Part shown: one piece after another, positions 43,168 through 53,627 of the stretch | Layout of the letters: every line of letters starts with the position of its first letter | Numbering within the stretch: the stretch's first letter is position 1 | Origin: Clostridia bacterium | Lineage (GTDB): Bacteria > Bacillota > Clostridia > Oscillospirales > Acutalibacteraceae | Length of the DNA stretch: 64,000 bases | Assembly: GCA_017474045.1 (NCBI GenBank) | Contig: JAFUHX010000039.1 | Coordinates: forward strand, 1 to 64,000 | Direction of reading: 5' to 3' | Position numbers and translations under genes: made by a program | The notes under the pieces: model-generated | Database searches by the model: none | What the model was told of the DNA's origin: nothing | What the model saw: the letters and a program-made list of their open reading frames with translations, nothing else

Positions 43168-44763
43168 TCAGTTTTTGAAAACTCTGCCAACATGAACGAG
43201 GTCAATAATGGGAATAATATGAGGAAGAGCTGTGCTTAAAGCGTTCTGAAGGAACGGCTGTTTAACAACGTCTTTAACTGTTTCTTTAAGGGTCTCTGCC
43301 ATAACAGAAGATTCGGGCCATGAAGAAGGTCTCATTATAACGTTTTCATCTGAGAATTTGAAAACAAGATGTCTTTCAGCAACAGCCTCAATAGCTCTGA
43401 TATGAATTTCAAGCTCTGTTTCGCTATTCCAGCAGCCAACTGAACAGGTTGTGTATTCAATCTGACCCAAGGTCATTTTGTCCCAACGATATTCGCCGTC
43501 CATACCAACTCTGACGCTGTTGCTTTCATCGCCCTCTCTCCATGAGAAAACGATTTCTTCGCCGTTGGGAACAATTGTTATATCGGTAATGTTACCGGCT
43601 TTGTCTTTTTCCATGAATGAAGCCGGAAGAGGAAGAATACTAACAGGGTAACCTGCAAGATCAAGAATGGGAGGCTTGATAAACTTGATTTTTCTGTCGG
43701 CAAGCCATTTTTCCATGTATGAACGGGGCTTTGCTTCAAGCTTGGGATAAGCGGGAATTGAAAGCTCAACAGCTTCTTCTTCAGAAGCGTCGTCAATAAA
43801 CGCTTTGGGGAAATGTTCCCAAACAACATCTCTCATACCCTGCTCCCAGACTTCACCGCCGGTAATTGCAACGCAAGCGTCAAGATCTTCAAAACCGATT
43901 CCGAACTGAGAGAACATTCCGTCAGCTCTGAAGGATTTTTCATAGCTTCCGTTTCTCCAGAAGCAATATCCATAGCCAACAACGGTGTCGCTGTCTTTGC
44001 TTGTAACACTGCTGTCAGCGTGAGCTTTAACAGCTTCTCTTGTCCACCATTCAGGAATTACCTGTTTGCCCTGGAATTTTCCTCCGTTAAGATAGCAAAG
44101 AGTAAATTTAGCAAGATCTTCGGTTTTTATCATAAGACCCCAACCGCCTGCTTCAATACCGCGAGGACAGGTTTCCCAATAGGGATCAACTATTCCAAGA
44201 GGCTCAAAAAGACGGGGCTGAAGATACTTCATAACAGACATTCCGACAACCTTGTGAATAATGCAGCAAAGAAGATACATATTTTCGCTTATGTAAAGGA
44301 ATTCTGTTCCGGGCTCTGAAATCCATGAGCTTGAAAGAATATCCTTGAACCAGCGGTCTCTTCTTTTATCCATCATGGGAGTTACAGAAAGGCCGCTTCT
44401 CATTGTAAGAAGATCTTCAACACTCATTTTTTCAAGATTAGCGTCGGGCTTGTCGCCTCTTGCTTCGGGGAAAATATCAACAAATTTTGTGTCAAGAGAA
44501 ATATAGCCTTCTTCAATGGCAAAACCGATTGCTGTTGATGTAAAGCTCTTGCTGACTGAATACATCATGTGTTTGTAATCAGGGCCAAACGGCTCTCTGT
44601 ATGCCTCACAGGCAACCTTACCGTGGCGAATAACGATTATTGAATGAAGTTCCTTGTTAGCTTCCATACAATGATCAATAAAAGCTTGAACTTCTTTTGA
44701 AGAAACGCCAACTTCTTCAGCAGTTTTTGCTCTTTCCAATGAAATTTTTTCAGTTACTGACAT
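43168..44763 (-). CDS. Beta-lactamase-family serine hydrolase
   Basis: A 531-residue class C beta-lactamase/penicillin-binding-protein-like enzyme. MMYSVSKSFTSTAIGFA holds the SxxK nucleophile; YISENMYLL supplies the YxN motif. The third motif (HxG/KTG) is not obvious. There is no signal peptide, so it is cytoplasmic, and it is probably an esterase or peptidase rather than an antibiotic-resistance enzyme. A C-terminal beta-rich domain of about 150 residues follows. I start at ATG 44763, with GGAGGAG before it; an upstream frame would overlap the neighbouring gene without a ribosome binding site. Confidence 0.85.
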   Translation of the reverse strand: MSVTEKISLERAKTAEEVGVSSKEVQAFIDHCMEANKELHSIIVIRHGKVACEAYREPFGPDYKHMMYSVSKSFTSTAIGFAIEEGYISLDTKFVDIFPEARGDKPDANLEKMSVEDLLTMRSGLSVTPMMDKRRDRWFKDILSSSWISEPGTEFLYISENMYLLCCIIHKVVGMSVMKYLQPRLFEPLGIVDPYWETCPRGIEAGGWGLMIKTEDLAKFTLCYLNGGKFQGKQVIPEWWTREAVKAHADSSVTSKDSDTVVGYGYCFWRNGSYEKSFRADGMFSQFGIGFEDLDACVAITGGEVWEQGMRDVVWEHFPKAFIDDASEEEAVELSIPAYPKLEAKPRSYMEKWLADRKIKFIKPPILDLAGYPVSILPLPASFMEKDKAGNITDITIVPNGEEIVFSWREGDESNSVRVGMDGEYRWDKMTLGQIEYTTCSVGCWNSETELEIHIRAIEAVAERHLVFKFSDENVIMRPSSWPESSVMAETLKETVKDVVKQPFLQNALSTALPHIIPIIDLVHVGRVFKN

Positions 44764-44782
44764 ATTGATCTCCTCCAATATA

Positions 44783-46006
44783 TTATTTGCAAAGTTTAGA
44801 CTTTTGCTTTTTATAAACATAAATTTCACCTGCAAGAATCAAGCCGCCGAAAACCACAACAGCAGCAATTTTCCCAGCAGTTATATTTAAAGTTCCTCTT
44901 TGGTCATCTTTGTGTTCACCAAAGGTCAGATTTTTCATGGTTTCAATAAGAAGGCTGTTTGCCTGCTGAATTTCACCAAGAGAGGAATTTTTGTTTTCAA
45001 AAACCTTTTCCGCTTTTTTTAAAGCATCTGTAAAAGCTTCTTCGCTTCCGGAAGAATAAAGACCGGTGTTAACCGTTTTTGCCGTTTCTATCAGCTGAGA
45101 AAGCTTTAAAAGTCCGCTTTCACATTGAGAAATATAAGCTTCAAGCTCTTCAATGCAGTTGGTTTCAACAACAGAAAAGCCTTTTGAAATCAATTCGTTC
45201 CAACCGGAAACATTGTCTTCCCTCTGACCGCAAAGATCTTTGTTAAACATCGGAGCAACGGCTCTCGGGTTGTTTCCACTGCTGAATTTATCAGCAGTGA
45301 AGCTTCCGTAGCAGACATTGAAATAATTCTTGCTCTGAAACTGAACAGCCGCCTGAGAGGCCTCAGCCATTCTTGAAAGATTAAGATGGGTGTTCCAGAT
45401 TATTGCGCCGCTGTAGATACTGATAACCTGAAGCTCAGTCTTTTTTTGAGAAAGCTTTTCAAAAACCTTTTTTGAGCCCGAATCTGTTCTCAGAATCACT
45501 TTCGAAAACGCATTGTTTTCACGGCAGAAGCTTTCGATTTCGTCAAAATATTCAAAGCAGTTATCAGCAATTAAAACAGCCTCACCGCCAAGAGCGTCAA
45601 CAGCCTCTTTGAGAGTTGCAACCCTGCAGGAAGAAACGCTTCCGTCAAGGTTATAATGCAAAAGGCTTTTGATTTCTTCAGAACTCAGCTCACTGCAGGA
45701 AGCAGCCTCTGTTTTGCATTCTCCTGAAAGAAAGCCGTTTTCAACGAGAAAAAAAACTCCGTCCTTCGACCTTTGAACGCTGACGCTGATTAAGTCTGCG
45801 CCCTTGTTTTTTGCCGAAACAATTGCTTCAAGAGAATTCTCGGGATAGAGAGACGTATCTCCACGATGTGAAACAGAAATCAAGCCGCCGTTATTATCAA
45901 GAAATTTTTCATAAACGCCGTTTTCAGCAGCAAAGCAGCTAAGAGACAAGCTGAAAATTAAACAAAATATTAAACCAACAAAAAAAATTTTAGAAACAAA
46001 TTTCAT
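44783..46006 (-). CDS. Degenerate glycerophosphodiester-phosphodiesterase-like exported protein
   Basis: A 407-residue protein with a signal peptide (residues 1-27), a GDPD-like TIM barrel, a helical region, and one C-terminal membrane helix with a KKQKSK tail. SHRGDTSLYPENSLEAI keeps His47 and Glu56 of the family. The metal-binding E-x-D is replaced by Ser74-Val-Ser76 (LISVSVQ), and the second catalytic His-Asp by Glu89-Asn90. It is therefore probably a pseudoenzyme that still has the fold, perhaps binding glycerol-phosphate polymers. The promoter is at 46038-46066; the next gene is 19 bases away. Confidence 0.75.
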   Translation of the reverse strand: MKFVSKIFFVGLIFCLIFSLSLSCFAAENGVYEKFLDNNGGLISVSHRGDTSLYPENSLEAIVSAKNKGADLISVSVQRSKDGVFFLVENGFLSGECKTEAASCSELSSEEIKSLLHYNLDGSVSSCRVATLKEAVDALGGEAVLIADNCFEYFDEIESFCRENNAFSKVILRTDSGSKKVFEKLSQKKTELQVISIYSGAIIWNTHLNLSRMAEASQAAVQFQSKNYFNVCYGSFTADKFSSGNNPRAVAPMFNKDLCGQREDNVSGWNELISKGFSVVETNCIEELEAYISQCESGLLKLSQLIETAKTVNTGLYSSGSEEAFTDALKKAEKVFENKNSSLGEIQQANSLLIETMKNLTFGEHKDDQRGTLNITAGKIAAVVVFGGLILAGEIYVYKKQKSKLCK

Positions 46007-46037
46007 TAAAAAAATTCCTCTTTACTTAGTCCAAAAT

Positions 46038-46066
46038 ATAATAACATATTATTCACAAAATATCAA
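46038..46066 (-). promoter_or_regulatory. Promoter of the GDPD-like gene
   Basis: On the minus strand, TTGATA (46061-46066) and TATTAT (46038-46043) with a 17-base spacer. Confidence 0.65.
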
Positions 46067-46118
46067 CAATTTCAAAAGAAATTTTAGATTAATTATTAAA
46101 ATTAATTAGCAAAAAAAG

Positions 46119-46157
46119 AAGAAACGAGACACAACTTTAGCTTATGTCTCATTTCTT
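46119..46157 (-). terminator. Terminator of the metH operon
   Basis: AAGAAACGAGACA (46119-46131) pairs with TGTCTCATTTCTT (46145-46157); on the minus strand a TTCTTTTTTTG tail follows. Confidence 0.85.
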
Positions 46158-46166
46158 GATTTTTTA

Positions 46167-48554
46167 TTATTTTTGAAAAAATTCTTCAGCAAATCTGACA
46201 GCCCTCATGGCGTCTTTTGCGTATTTATCGGCGCCTATCATTTCAGCGTATTCCTCTGTTAAAACAGCGCCTCCCACAATAGTTACAACATCGGGAATTT
46301 CTTTTTTCAGAAGCTCAATTGTTTCTTTCATCGCTTCAACGGTGGTGGTCATAAGAGCGCTCAGACCAACCAGCTTCGCTTTATGACTTTTTGCCGCTTC
46401 AACAACGGCTTCAGGAGAAACATCTTTTCCCAGATCTATTACATCATAGCCATAATTCTGAAGAAGAACCTTCACGATGTTTTTTCCGATATCGTGAATA
46501 TCACCTTTTACAGTTGCCAGAATGATTTTGTCTTTTTTTGCGCTTTCAGAGCTGATTGCTTCTTTAACCGCTTCAAAGGCACTTCCGGCAGCCTCTGCGC
46601 TCATCAGCAGCTGAGGAAGAAACATTTTTTTGTTTTCAAATTTCTCTCCCACAATGTCAAGAGCAAAAACAATGTGGTTATTGATTATATCAAGCGGTGC
46701 TTCGGTTTTAAGAAGAGTTTTGGCTTCATCAAACGCCTTATTTTTTATCCCCTTAATTATGGAATAAACCAAAGGCGAAAAATCGCTCTCTCTTTCTTTT
46801 TCAGCCGCTTTAACTGTAATAACCTTCTCTTCAGTAAGTCCTGAGGCAAAATTAATATAGTCAGTGCAGCCCTTATCCATACCCGAAAGAGCTCTGAAGC
46901 AATAATAGCTTTTCATCATTGGAACAGAAAACGGATTCATTATTGCGCAGTCCAGCCCTCTTTCAAAAGCCATTGAAAGAAAAACGGCGTTAACATCTTC
47001 TCTTGAGGGGAGACCGAAAGAAATGTTTGAAACTCCGAGGCTTGTTTTAACGCCTAATTTGTCTTTAATCATTGCTATTGCGTCAAGGGTAATCCGCGCG
47101 CTGTTATCGTCTGAAGAAACTGTCATGGCAAGGCAATCGACAACAATATCTTTTTTCTTGATTCCGTATTGCTCTGCACGCTCAACAATTTTTTTTGCAA
47201 GAGAAAATCTTCCTTCGGCGCTGTCGGGAATACCGTTTTCATCGAGAGTCAGCGCAATTAAAACACCGCCATATTTTTTGGCAAGGGGCAAAACAGTTTC
47301 AAGGCTTTCCTCCTTGGCATTGACGGAGTTTATCATTGGCTTTCCGTTATATATTCTTAAAGCCTTTTCCATGGTTTCTGCTTTAACGGTGTCAATTTGC
47401 AACGGCAAATCTGTAACAGCCTGAAGCTCGCTGACAGCTTCCAGCATTACTTTTGTTTCGTCAATTTCAGGAAGACCAACATTTACGTCTAAAACATGAG
47501 CTCCCTTTTCCTGCTGTGCAATTGCTTCTGAAATTATGTAGTCAATATCATTTTCACGAAGAGCTTGTTTGAATCGTTTCTTTCCCGTAGGGTTAATTCT
47601 TTCACCGATTAAAACCGGCTCCTTGCCGATTTCAACGGCGTGAGTATATGATGAGGTCAGGGTATGATTTTTTTCTTCAGGAAGGTTATATTGAATGTTT
47701 TTTGTTTTTTCAACCGTTTTTTTAATATATTCAGGCGTTGTTCCGCAACATCCGCCGAGAATACAGCCACCCTCTTTTGCAATTTCAGCCATAACAGAAG
47801 AAAATTCTTCTTCATCGGTGTCGAAAACTGTTTTTCCGTTAACACTTTTCGGCATTCCTGCGTTTGGGTTAACAATTATGGGAAGAGAAGAATAGCGTGA
47901 ATAGATTTTAACAATTTCTTTCATTTTCTGAGGACCCAGAGAACAGTTAACGCCTATTGCGTCAACACCCAAGCCTTCAAGAGTTGCAATAACAGCCACA
48001 GGGTCAGCGCCTGTCATTAATCTTTGGTTTTCATCATAGGCATTTGTTACAAAAACAGGCAAATTACTGCTTTCTTTCGCTGCAAGAACAGCCGCCTTGG
48101 TTTCATAAAGGTCGTTCATCGTTTCAATGAGAACAAGGTCTGCTCCGTTTTCAGCGGCAATTCTTATGCTTTTTGAAAAAACTGAAACTGCCTCTTCAAA
48201 ATCAACATCACCCAAGGGTCTGAGCATTTTTCCCAAAGGACCCACATCAAAGGCAACAAAAAGGTTATCCTTTTCGCCCTCATAAAGAGAAATTGCCTTT
48301 CTGGCATTGTTGATAGCTGCAGGAATTATTTCTTCAAGATTTTCAAATTTCAAAGAATTGGCACCAAAAGTATTGGTAGTTAATATGTTTGTTCCCGCTT
48401 TCAGATATTCAAGATGAATTTCTGTTATAACCTCAGGGTGTGAAAGATTCCAGTTTTCAGGAAGCTCGCCCGATTTAAGTCCGCTTTTCTGAAGAAGAGT
48501 TCCCATTCCGCCGTCAAAATAAAGGCGGCTTTCTTTAAGCTTTTTTCTTATCAT
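46167..48554 (-). CDS. metH: Cobalamin-dependent methionine synthase lacking the reactivation domain
   Basis: About 795 residues: homocysteine S-methyltransferase domain (YFDGGMGTLLQK, ending GGCCGTTPEYI with the zinc cysteines), pterin/methyl-THF domain (LIGERINPTGKKRFKQAL, DVNVGLPEIDE), helical cap, and B12 domain with DIHDIGKNIV (the DxHxxG cobalt-ligand motif). The C-terminal SAM-binding reactivation domain of E. coli MetH is absent and is encoded by the next upstream gene. ATG 48554 has AAGGAGG before it and overlaps that gene by 20 bases. Confidence 0.95.
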   Translation of the reverse strand: MIRKKLKESRLYFDGGMGTLLQKSGLKSGELPENWNLSHPEVITEIHLEYLKAGTNILTTNTFGANSLKFENLEEIIPAAINNARKAISLYEGEKDNLFVAFDVGPLGKMLRPLGDVDFEEAVSVFSKSIRIAAENGADLVLIETMNDLYETKAAVLAAKESSNLPVFVTNAYDENQRLMTGADPVAVIATLEGLGVDAIGVNCSLGPQKMKEIVKIYSRYSSLPIIVNPNAGMPKSVNGKTVFDTDEEEFSSVMAEIAKEGGCILGGCCGTTPEYIKKTVEKTKNIQYNLPEEKNHTLTSSYTHAVEIGKEPVLIGERINPTGKKRFKQALRENDIDYIISEAIAQQEKGAHVLDVNVGLPEIDETKVMLEAVSELQAVTDLPLQIDTVKAETMEKALRIYNGKPMINSVNAKEESLETVLPLAKKYGGVLIALTLDENGIPDSAEGRFSLAKKIVERAEQYGIKKKDIVVDCLAMTVSSDDNSARITLDAIAMIKDKLGVKTSLGVSNISFGLPSREDVNAVFLSMAFERGLDCAIMNPFSVPMMKSYYCFRALSGMDKGCTDYINFASGLTEEKVITVKAAEKERESDFSPLVYSIIKGIKNKAFDEAKTLLKTEAPLDIINNHIVFALDIVGEKFENKKMFLPQLLMSAEAAGSAFEAVKEAISSESAKKDKIILATVKGDIHDIGKNIVKVLLQNYGYDVIDLGKDVSPEAVVEAAKSHKAKLVGLSALMTTTVEAMKETIELLKKEIPDVVTIVGGAVLTEEYAEMIGADKYAKDAMRAVRFAEEFFQK

Positions 48555-49167
48555 CTTTTTCTTCCTCCTTGATTCCCACAATAGCGGTAACCGATTTAAC
48601 CGGCAACATCATAAGACTTTCTGAAAGTGTTATTCCGATTTTTCTCTGAGCATCTAAAAGCTCAAGAATATCTTTTTGATGACTGAGGGAAAAATCGCCG
48701 TAACCGCAACTGAAACGCGGCTTTGTTTCGCCCTTTTGGCTGATTTCGCTGTTTATTATATCGCACCAATCTTCAACTGCCGCTGAAGCCACGGCATCTA
48801 TCATCAGACTTTTTGAGGGCTGAAGCTTTGAAAAGCGGTTTATCAGTCGGTCAACAGCAATTGAGGTTGTTGCCGCAAAAATCACAGCACGCTTGCAGCC
48901 CTGAAGATTTTTTTCAAGATGAAAGCTTTCAATTTCGCCAAAGCCCAGATCAAGTCTTCCGTTTCCAAAAAATCTGATTTCTGTTTCGGCTAAACAAGCC
49001 TTATAGCTGACCGCTTTTTTAAATTCTGAAACGCAAACACCAAAAAGCTCCTCCATTTCATCGGGGAGCGTCTCAGCTTTAATTCCCATATATCTGAAAG
49101 CTTCTTTTTTCGAAATTTCAACCTCTTCAGAAGAGGCAAAACGAAGTGTGATTGCCCTTGAACTCAT
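48535..49167 (-). CDS. Stand-alone methionine synthase reactivation protein
   Basis: A 210-residue protein matching the C-terminal SAM-binding activation domain of MetH. RFSCGYGDFSLSHQKDILEL is the characteristic RxSxGYGDxxLxxQ block, and AATTSIAVDRLINR lies in the N-terminal half. It should bind SAM and, with an electron donor, methylate inactive cob(II)alamin in MetH. Its end overlaps the metH start and it follows metF by 4 bases, so the three are co-expressed. Separate activation proteins are known in clostridia. Confidence 0.88.
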   Translation of the reverse strand: MSSRAITLRFASSEEVEISKKEAFRYMGIKAETLPDEMEELFGVCVSEFKKAVSYKACLAETEIRFFGNGRLDLGFGEIESFHLEKNLQGCKRAVIFAATTSIAVDRLINRFSKLQPSKSLMIDAVASAAVEDWCDIINSEISQKGETKPRFSCGYGDFSLSHQKDILELLDAQRKIGITLSESLMMLPVKSVTAIVGIKEEEKDDKKKA

Positions 49168-49171
49168 AGTG

Positions 49172-50035
49172 TTATCCTATTATACTTGAAATATTTTTCA
49201 TTATTGCCTCGGCAACATCGGGCTTATTCATGGTATAAACATGAACGGCGTTTATTCCGTTGGCAAAAAGATCGATTATTTGTTCTGTTGCATAAGCGAT
49301 TCCCGCCTGCTTCATTTTTTCGCTGTCATAACCGAATTTATCAACGATTCTGACAAAGCGCTGAGGAAGAAGAGAATTGTTGATTGCGCAAATTCTTTTT
49401 ATTGATTTCGGGTTTGTAACAGGCATTATTCCCGCAACAATGGGAACCTTTATTCCTGCCTCGCGGGCTCTGTAGATAAAATTATAAAGAACATTGTTGT
49501 CAAAAAACATCTGAGTTGTGAAAAACTGACATCCGCAGTCTGCTTTTTCTTTAAGATGCCTGATATCTTCAAAAGAGTTTTCGCTCTGAGGATGACTTTC
49601 AGGATAGCAGGCGCCTCCGATACAGAAATCGCCTGTTGCAGCAATTTCAGTTATAAGCTCGCTGGCATAGTGATAGTCCAGACGATCCATTGTCATTCCC
49701 TCGGGAATATCACCTCTCAAAGCAAGAATGTTTTCAATTCCCGCCTTTTTAAGCTGAGAGAGCTGATCTGCCACGCGCTCCTTTGTTGACGTGATACAAC
49801 TAAGGTGGGCAAGAGCCGGAACGCCGAAGTTTTTCTGAATGTTTTCGGCTATTGAAACAGTATAGTCGCTGGTTCCTCCGCCTGCACCGTAGGTAACAGA
49901 CATGAAAGAAGGAGAAAGCTTTGCAATTTCTTCCGTTGCAGTTTTAACACTTTCAAATTTATCGTTGGTTTTTGGCGGAAAAACCTCCATGGAAAGAGAT
50001 GGCTTATCGCCGGTTATTATATCAATAATTTTCAT
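49172..50035 (-). CDS. metF: 5,10-methylenetetrahydrofolate reductase
   Basis: About 287 residues, the flavin-containing catalytic TIM barrel. SMEVFPPKT (catalytic Glu), SVTYGAGGGTS, ALAHLSCI, ILALRGDIP and FTTQMFFDN are diagnostic. It makes 5-methyl-THF for MetH. Clostridial forms often work with partner proteins, but no MetV-type gene is adjacent. ATG 50035 has GTGGGG upstream. Confidence 0.95.
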   Translation of the reverse strand: MKIIDIITGDKPSLSMEVFPPKTNDKFESVKTATEEIAKLSPSFMSVTYGAGGGTSDYTVSIAENIQKNFGVPALAHLSCITSTKERVADQLSQLKKAGIENILALRGDIPEGMTMDRLDYHYASELITEIAATGDFCIGGACYPESHPQSENSFEDIRHLKEKADCGCQFFTTQMFFDNNVLYNFIYRAREAGIKVPIVAGIMPVTNPKSIKRICAINNSLLPQRFVRIVDKFGYDSEKMKQAGIAYATEQIIDLFANGINAVHVYTMNKPDVAEAIMKNISSIIG

Positions 50036-50050
50036 TTTTAACCCCACTTT

Positions 50051-51409
50051 TCAGTTTTTCAGGCTATGCATCGGAGCAGGTATTCTTCCGCCTCGGGCAA
50101 TAAAGCTTTCAGAAGAGAATTCGTGAACGGGCATTACGGGCGCAGAGCCTAAAAGTCCGCCGAATTCAAGCATATCGCCCACATTTTTTTGAACTGCGGG
50201 AATAATTCTGACTGCTGTTGTTTTTGTGTTGACAACGCCGATTGCGGCTTCGTCGGCAATTATTGCCGAAATTGTTGCCGCTGAGGTGTTTCCGGGAACG
50301 GCAATCATATCAAGACCAACAGAACAAACGCAGGTCATTGCCTCAAGCTTATCAAGATGAAGAGCCCCCTGAAGTGCGGCGGCAATCATTCCCTCATCTT
50401 CGCTGACAGGAATGAAGGCTCCTGAAAGTCCGCCAACATGGTTACTTGCCATAACGCCGCCTTTTTTAACAGCGTCGTTTAAAAGCGCAAGAGCCGCAGT
50501 TGTTCCGTGGGTTCCGCAAACCTCAAGACCCATTTCTTCAAGAATTCTTGCCACACTGTCGCCCTTGGCAGGAGTCGGAGCAAGAGAAAGGTCAACTATT
50601 CCGAAAGGAACTCCCAGCCTTGCCGAAGCCTCCTGAGCCACAAGCTGACCCATTCTTGTTATTTTGAAAGCTGTTTTTTTAATGGTTTCAGCAACAACAT
50701 CAAAGGGCTGTCCCTTACACTCTTTGAGAGCATGATGAACAACACCCGGACCGCTGACACCAACATTAATTACACATTCACCTTCACCAACACCATGGAA
50801 AGCACCCGCCATAAAGGGATTATCTTCAACAGCGTTGGCAAAAACAACAAGCTTTGCGCATCCAAATCCGCTTGAATCGGCTGTCAGGTCGGCAGTTTTC
50901 TTAATAACCTCACCCATCAGCTTAACAGCATCCATGTTGATTCCTGCCTTAGTGCTTGCAACATTAACGCTTGAACAAACACGTTCGGTGCAAGCCAGAG
51001 CAGAGGGAATGGAATTGATTAAATTAATATCGCCCTGAGTAAAGCCTTTCTGAACCAAAGCAGAAAAGCCGCCGATGAAGTTTACTCCGCATTTTTTTGC
51101 CGCTTTGTCAAGAGCAACAGCTATGGGGGTATAGTCGCTTTCTTTGCAGGCTGCGGCAACAAGAGAAATCGGGGTTACTGAAATTCTTTTGTTAACAATG
51201 GGAATTCCGAACTCCTTTTCAATCTGTTCGCCAACTTCAACCAGCTTTTCAGCCTTTTTTGTTATTTTGTTATATATTTTTTCGCTGACCTTTTCAACGC
51301 TTTCATCACAGCAATCAAGAAGCGAAATTCCCATGGTTATGGTTCTGACATCAAGATGCTGCTTGTCGATCATGTTAAGCGTTGCAATAATATCTTGCAT
51401 ATTATTCAT
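50051..51409 (-). CDS. UPF0210 / DUF711 family protein
   Basis: A 452-residue cytoplasmic protein of the UPF0210 (PFL family) group. Conserved blocks include [56 protein letters not shown], and the C-terminal [15 protein letters not shown]. The biochemical function is unknown. It almost always follows a small ACT-domain gene, as here with a 9-base gap, so the pair probably forms an amino-acid-responsive unit; in this genome it also leads into metF-metH. Confidence 0.9.
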   Translation of the reverse strand: MNNMQDIIATLNMIDKQHLDVRTITMGISLLDCCDESVEKVSEKIYNKITKKAEKLVEVGEQIEKEFGIPIVNKRISVTPISLVAAACKESDYTPIAVALDKAAKKCGVNFIGGFSALVQKGFTQGDINLINSIPSALACTERVCSSVNVASTKAGINMDAVKLMGEVIKKTADLTADSSGFGCAKLVVFANAVEDNPFMAGAFHGVGEGECVINVGVSGPGVVHHALKECKGQPFDVVAETIKKTAFKITRMGQLVAQEASARLGVPFGIVDLSLAPTPAKGDSVARILEEMGLEVCGTHGTTAALALLNDAVKKGGVMASNHVGGLSGAFIPVSEDEGMIAAALQGALHLDKLEAMTCVCSVGLDMIAVPGNTSAATISAIIADEAAIGVVNTKTTAVRIIPAVQKNVGDMLEFGGLLGSAPVMPVHEFSSESFIARGGRIPAPMHSLKN

Positions 51410-51418
51410 CGTTCTACC

Positions 51419-51688
51419 TCACACTCTATACATCAAATCAAAAATATCTTCTCTCTGAGTGCGAATAACAAGACCCATGGTTTTTCCCAAAGCTTCAAGA
51501 GCTTCAGAAAGCTCTGTAACACTCTTCTTGCTGTTTTCAAGATCAACCAACATGGTCATGGTAAAATACTGTTGCATAACAGTCTGGCTGATATCAAGAA
51601 TGTTAACGTCTTCTTCTGCAAGAAGAGTGCAGACCTTGGCAATTATTCCTGTTGTGTCTTTTCCGGTTACGGTTACGATTGCTTTCAT
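51419..51688 (-). CDS. ACT-domain protein (UPF0237)
   Basis: An 89-residue single ACT domain (MKAIVTVTGKDTTGIIAKVC, then VNILDISQTVMQQYFTMTML). ACT domains bind amino acids or similar ligands and act as sensors. It is first in the five-gene unit ACT-UPF0210-metF-activator-metH, behind the promoter at 51753-51780. Confidence 0.93.
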   Translation of the reverse strand: MKAIVTVTGKDTTGIIAKVCTLLAEEDVNILDISQTVMQQYFTMTMLVDLENSKKSVTELSEALEALGKTMGLVIRTQREDIFDLMYRV

Positions 51689-51752
51689 AAATATTCACCC
51701 TTTTATTAAAACTCAGGCAGCAAACAATCTGCCATTATAAACTTATTTTTTA

Positions 51753-51780
51753 ATTATAAATGATATTAAAAAAAAGTCAA
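51753..51780 (-). promoter_or_regulatory. Promoter of the ACT-metF-metH operon
   Basis: On the minus strand, TTGACT (51775-51780) and TATAAT (51753-51758) with a 16-base spacer. I see no cobalamin or SAM riboswitch in the short leader. Confidence 0.6.
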
Positions 51781-51895
51781 GAAAAAACTGCTTCAGTTGC
51801 CTGAAGTATAACATAGATTCCCCGAAGGCGAGGTTCATTTATGGCATAAAACGTTATATTTATGCTCTTTGAAAGCTTCGGACTTATAAAGATTA

Positions 51896-51934
51896 AAAAG
51901 GCTTCTTCAGATTTCATCTTCTGAAAAAGCCTTT
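51896..51934 (-). terminator. Terminator of abfA
   Basis: AAAAGGCTTCTTCAGA (from 51896) pairs with TCTGAAAAAGCCTTT (to 51934) with one mismatch. The stretch 51785-51895 next to it holds nothing I recognise. Confidence 0.75.
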
Positions 51935-51978
51935 ATATTGTTCAGGTTTATACGGTCTGCGCTTTTTAACAGCTTCTG

Positions 51979-53590
<1,612 letters not shown>

Positions 53591-53627
53591 CAAAAATTTA
53601 GCAGTGTTTACTGCGTTTGTTTTATCT

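Noticed and set aside
43813..44319. 168-codon plus-strand frame inside the serine-hydrolase gene
   Set aside because: It is antisense to conserved protein motifs and lacks translation signals.
43168..44763. Antibiotic-resistance beta-lactamase
   Set aside because: Although SxxK and YxN are present, the protein has no signal peptide, no clear KTG motif and an extra C-terminal domain, fitting an esterase/peptidase-type relative.
46007..51780. Possible cobalamin or SAM riboswitch for the metF-metH operon
   Set aside because: The leader between the promoter at 51753-51780 and the ACT gene is too short, and no B12-box or S-box pattern is visible.
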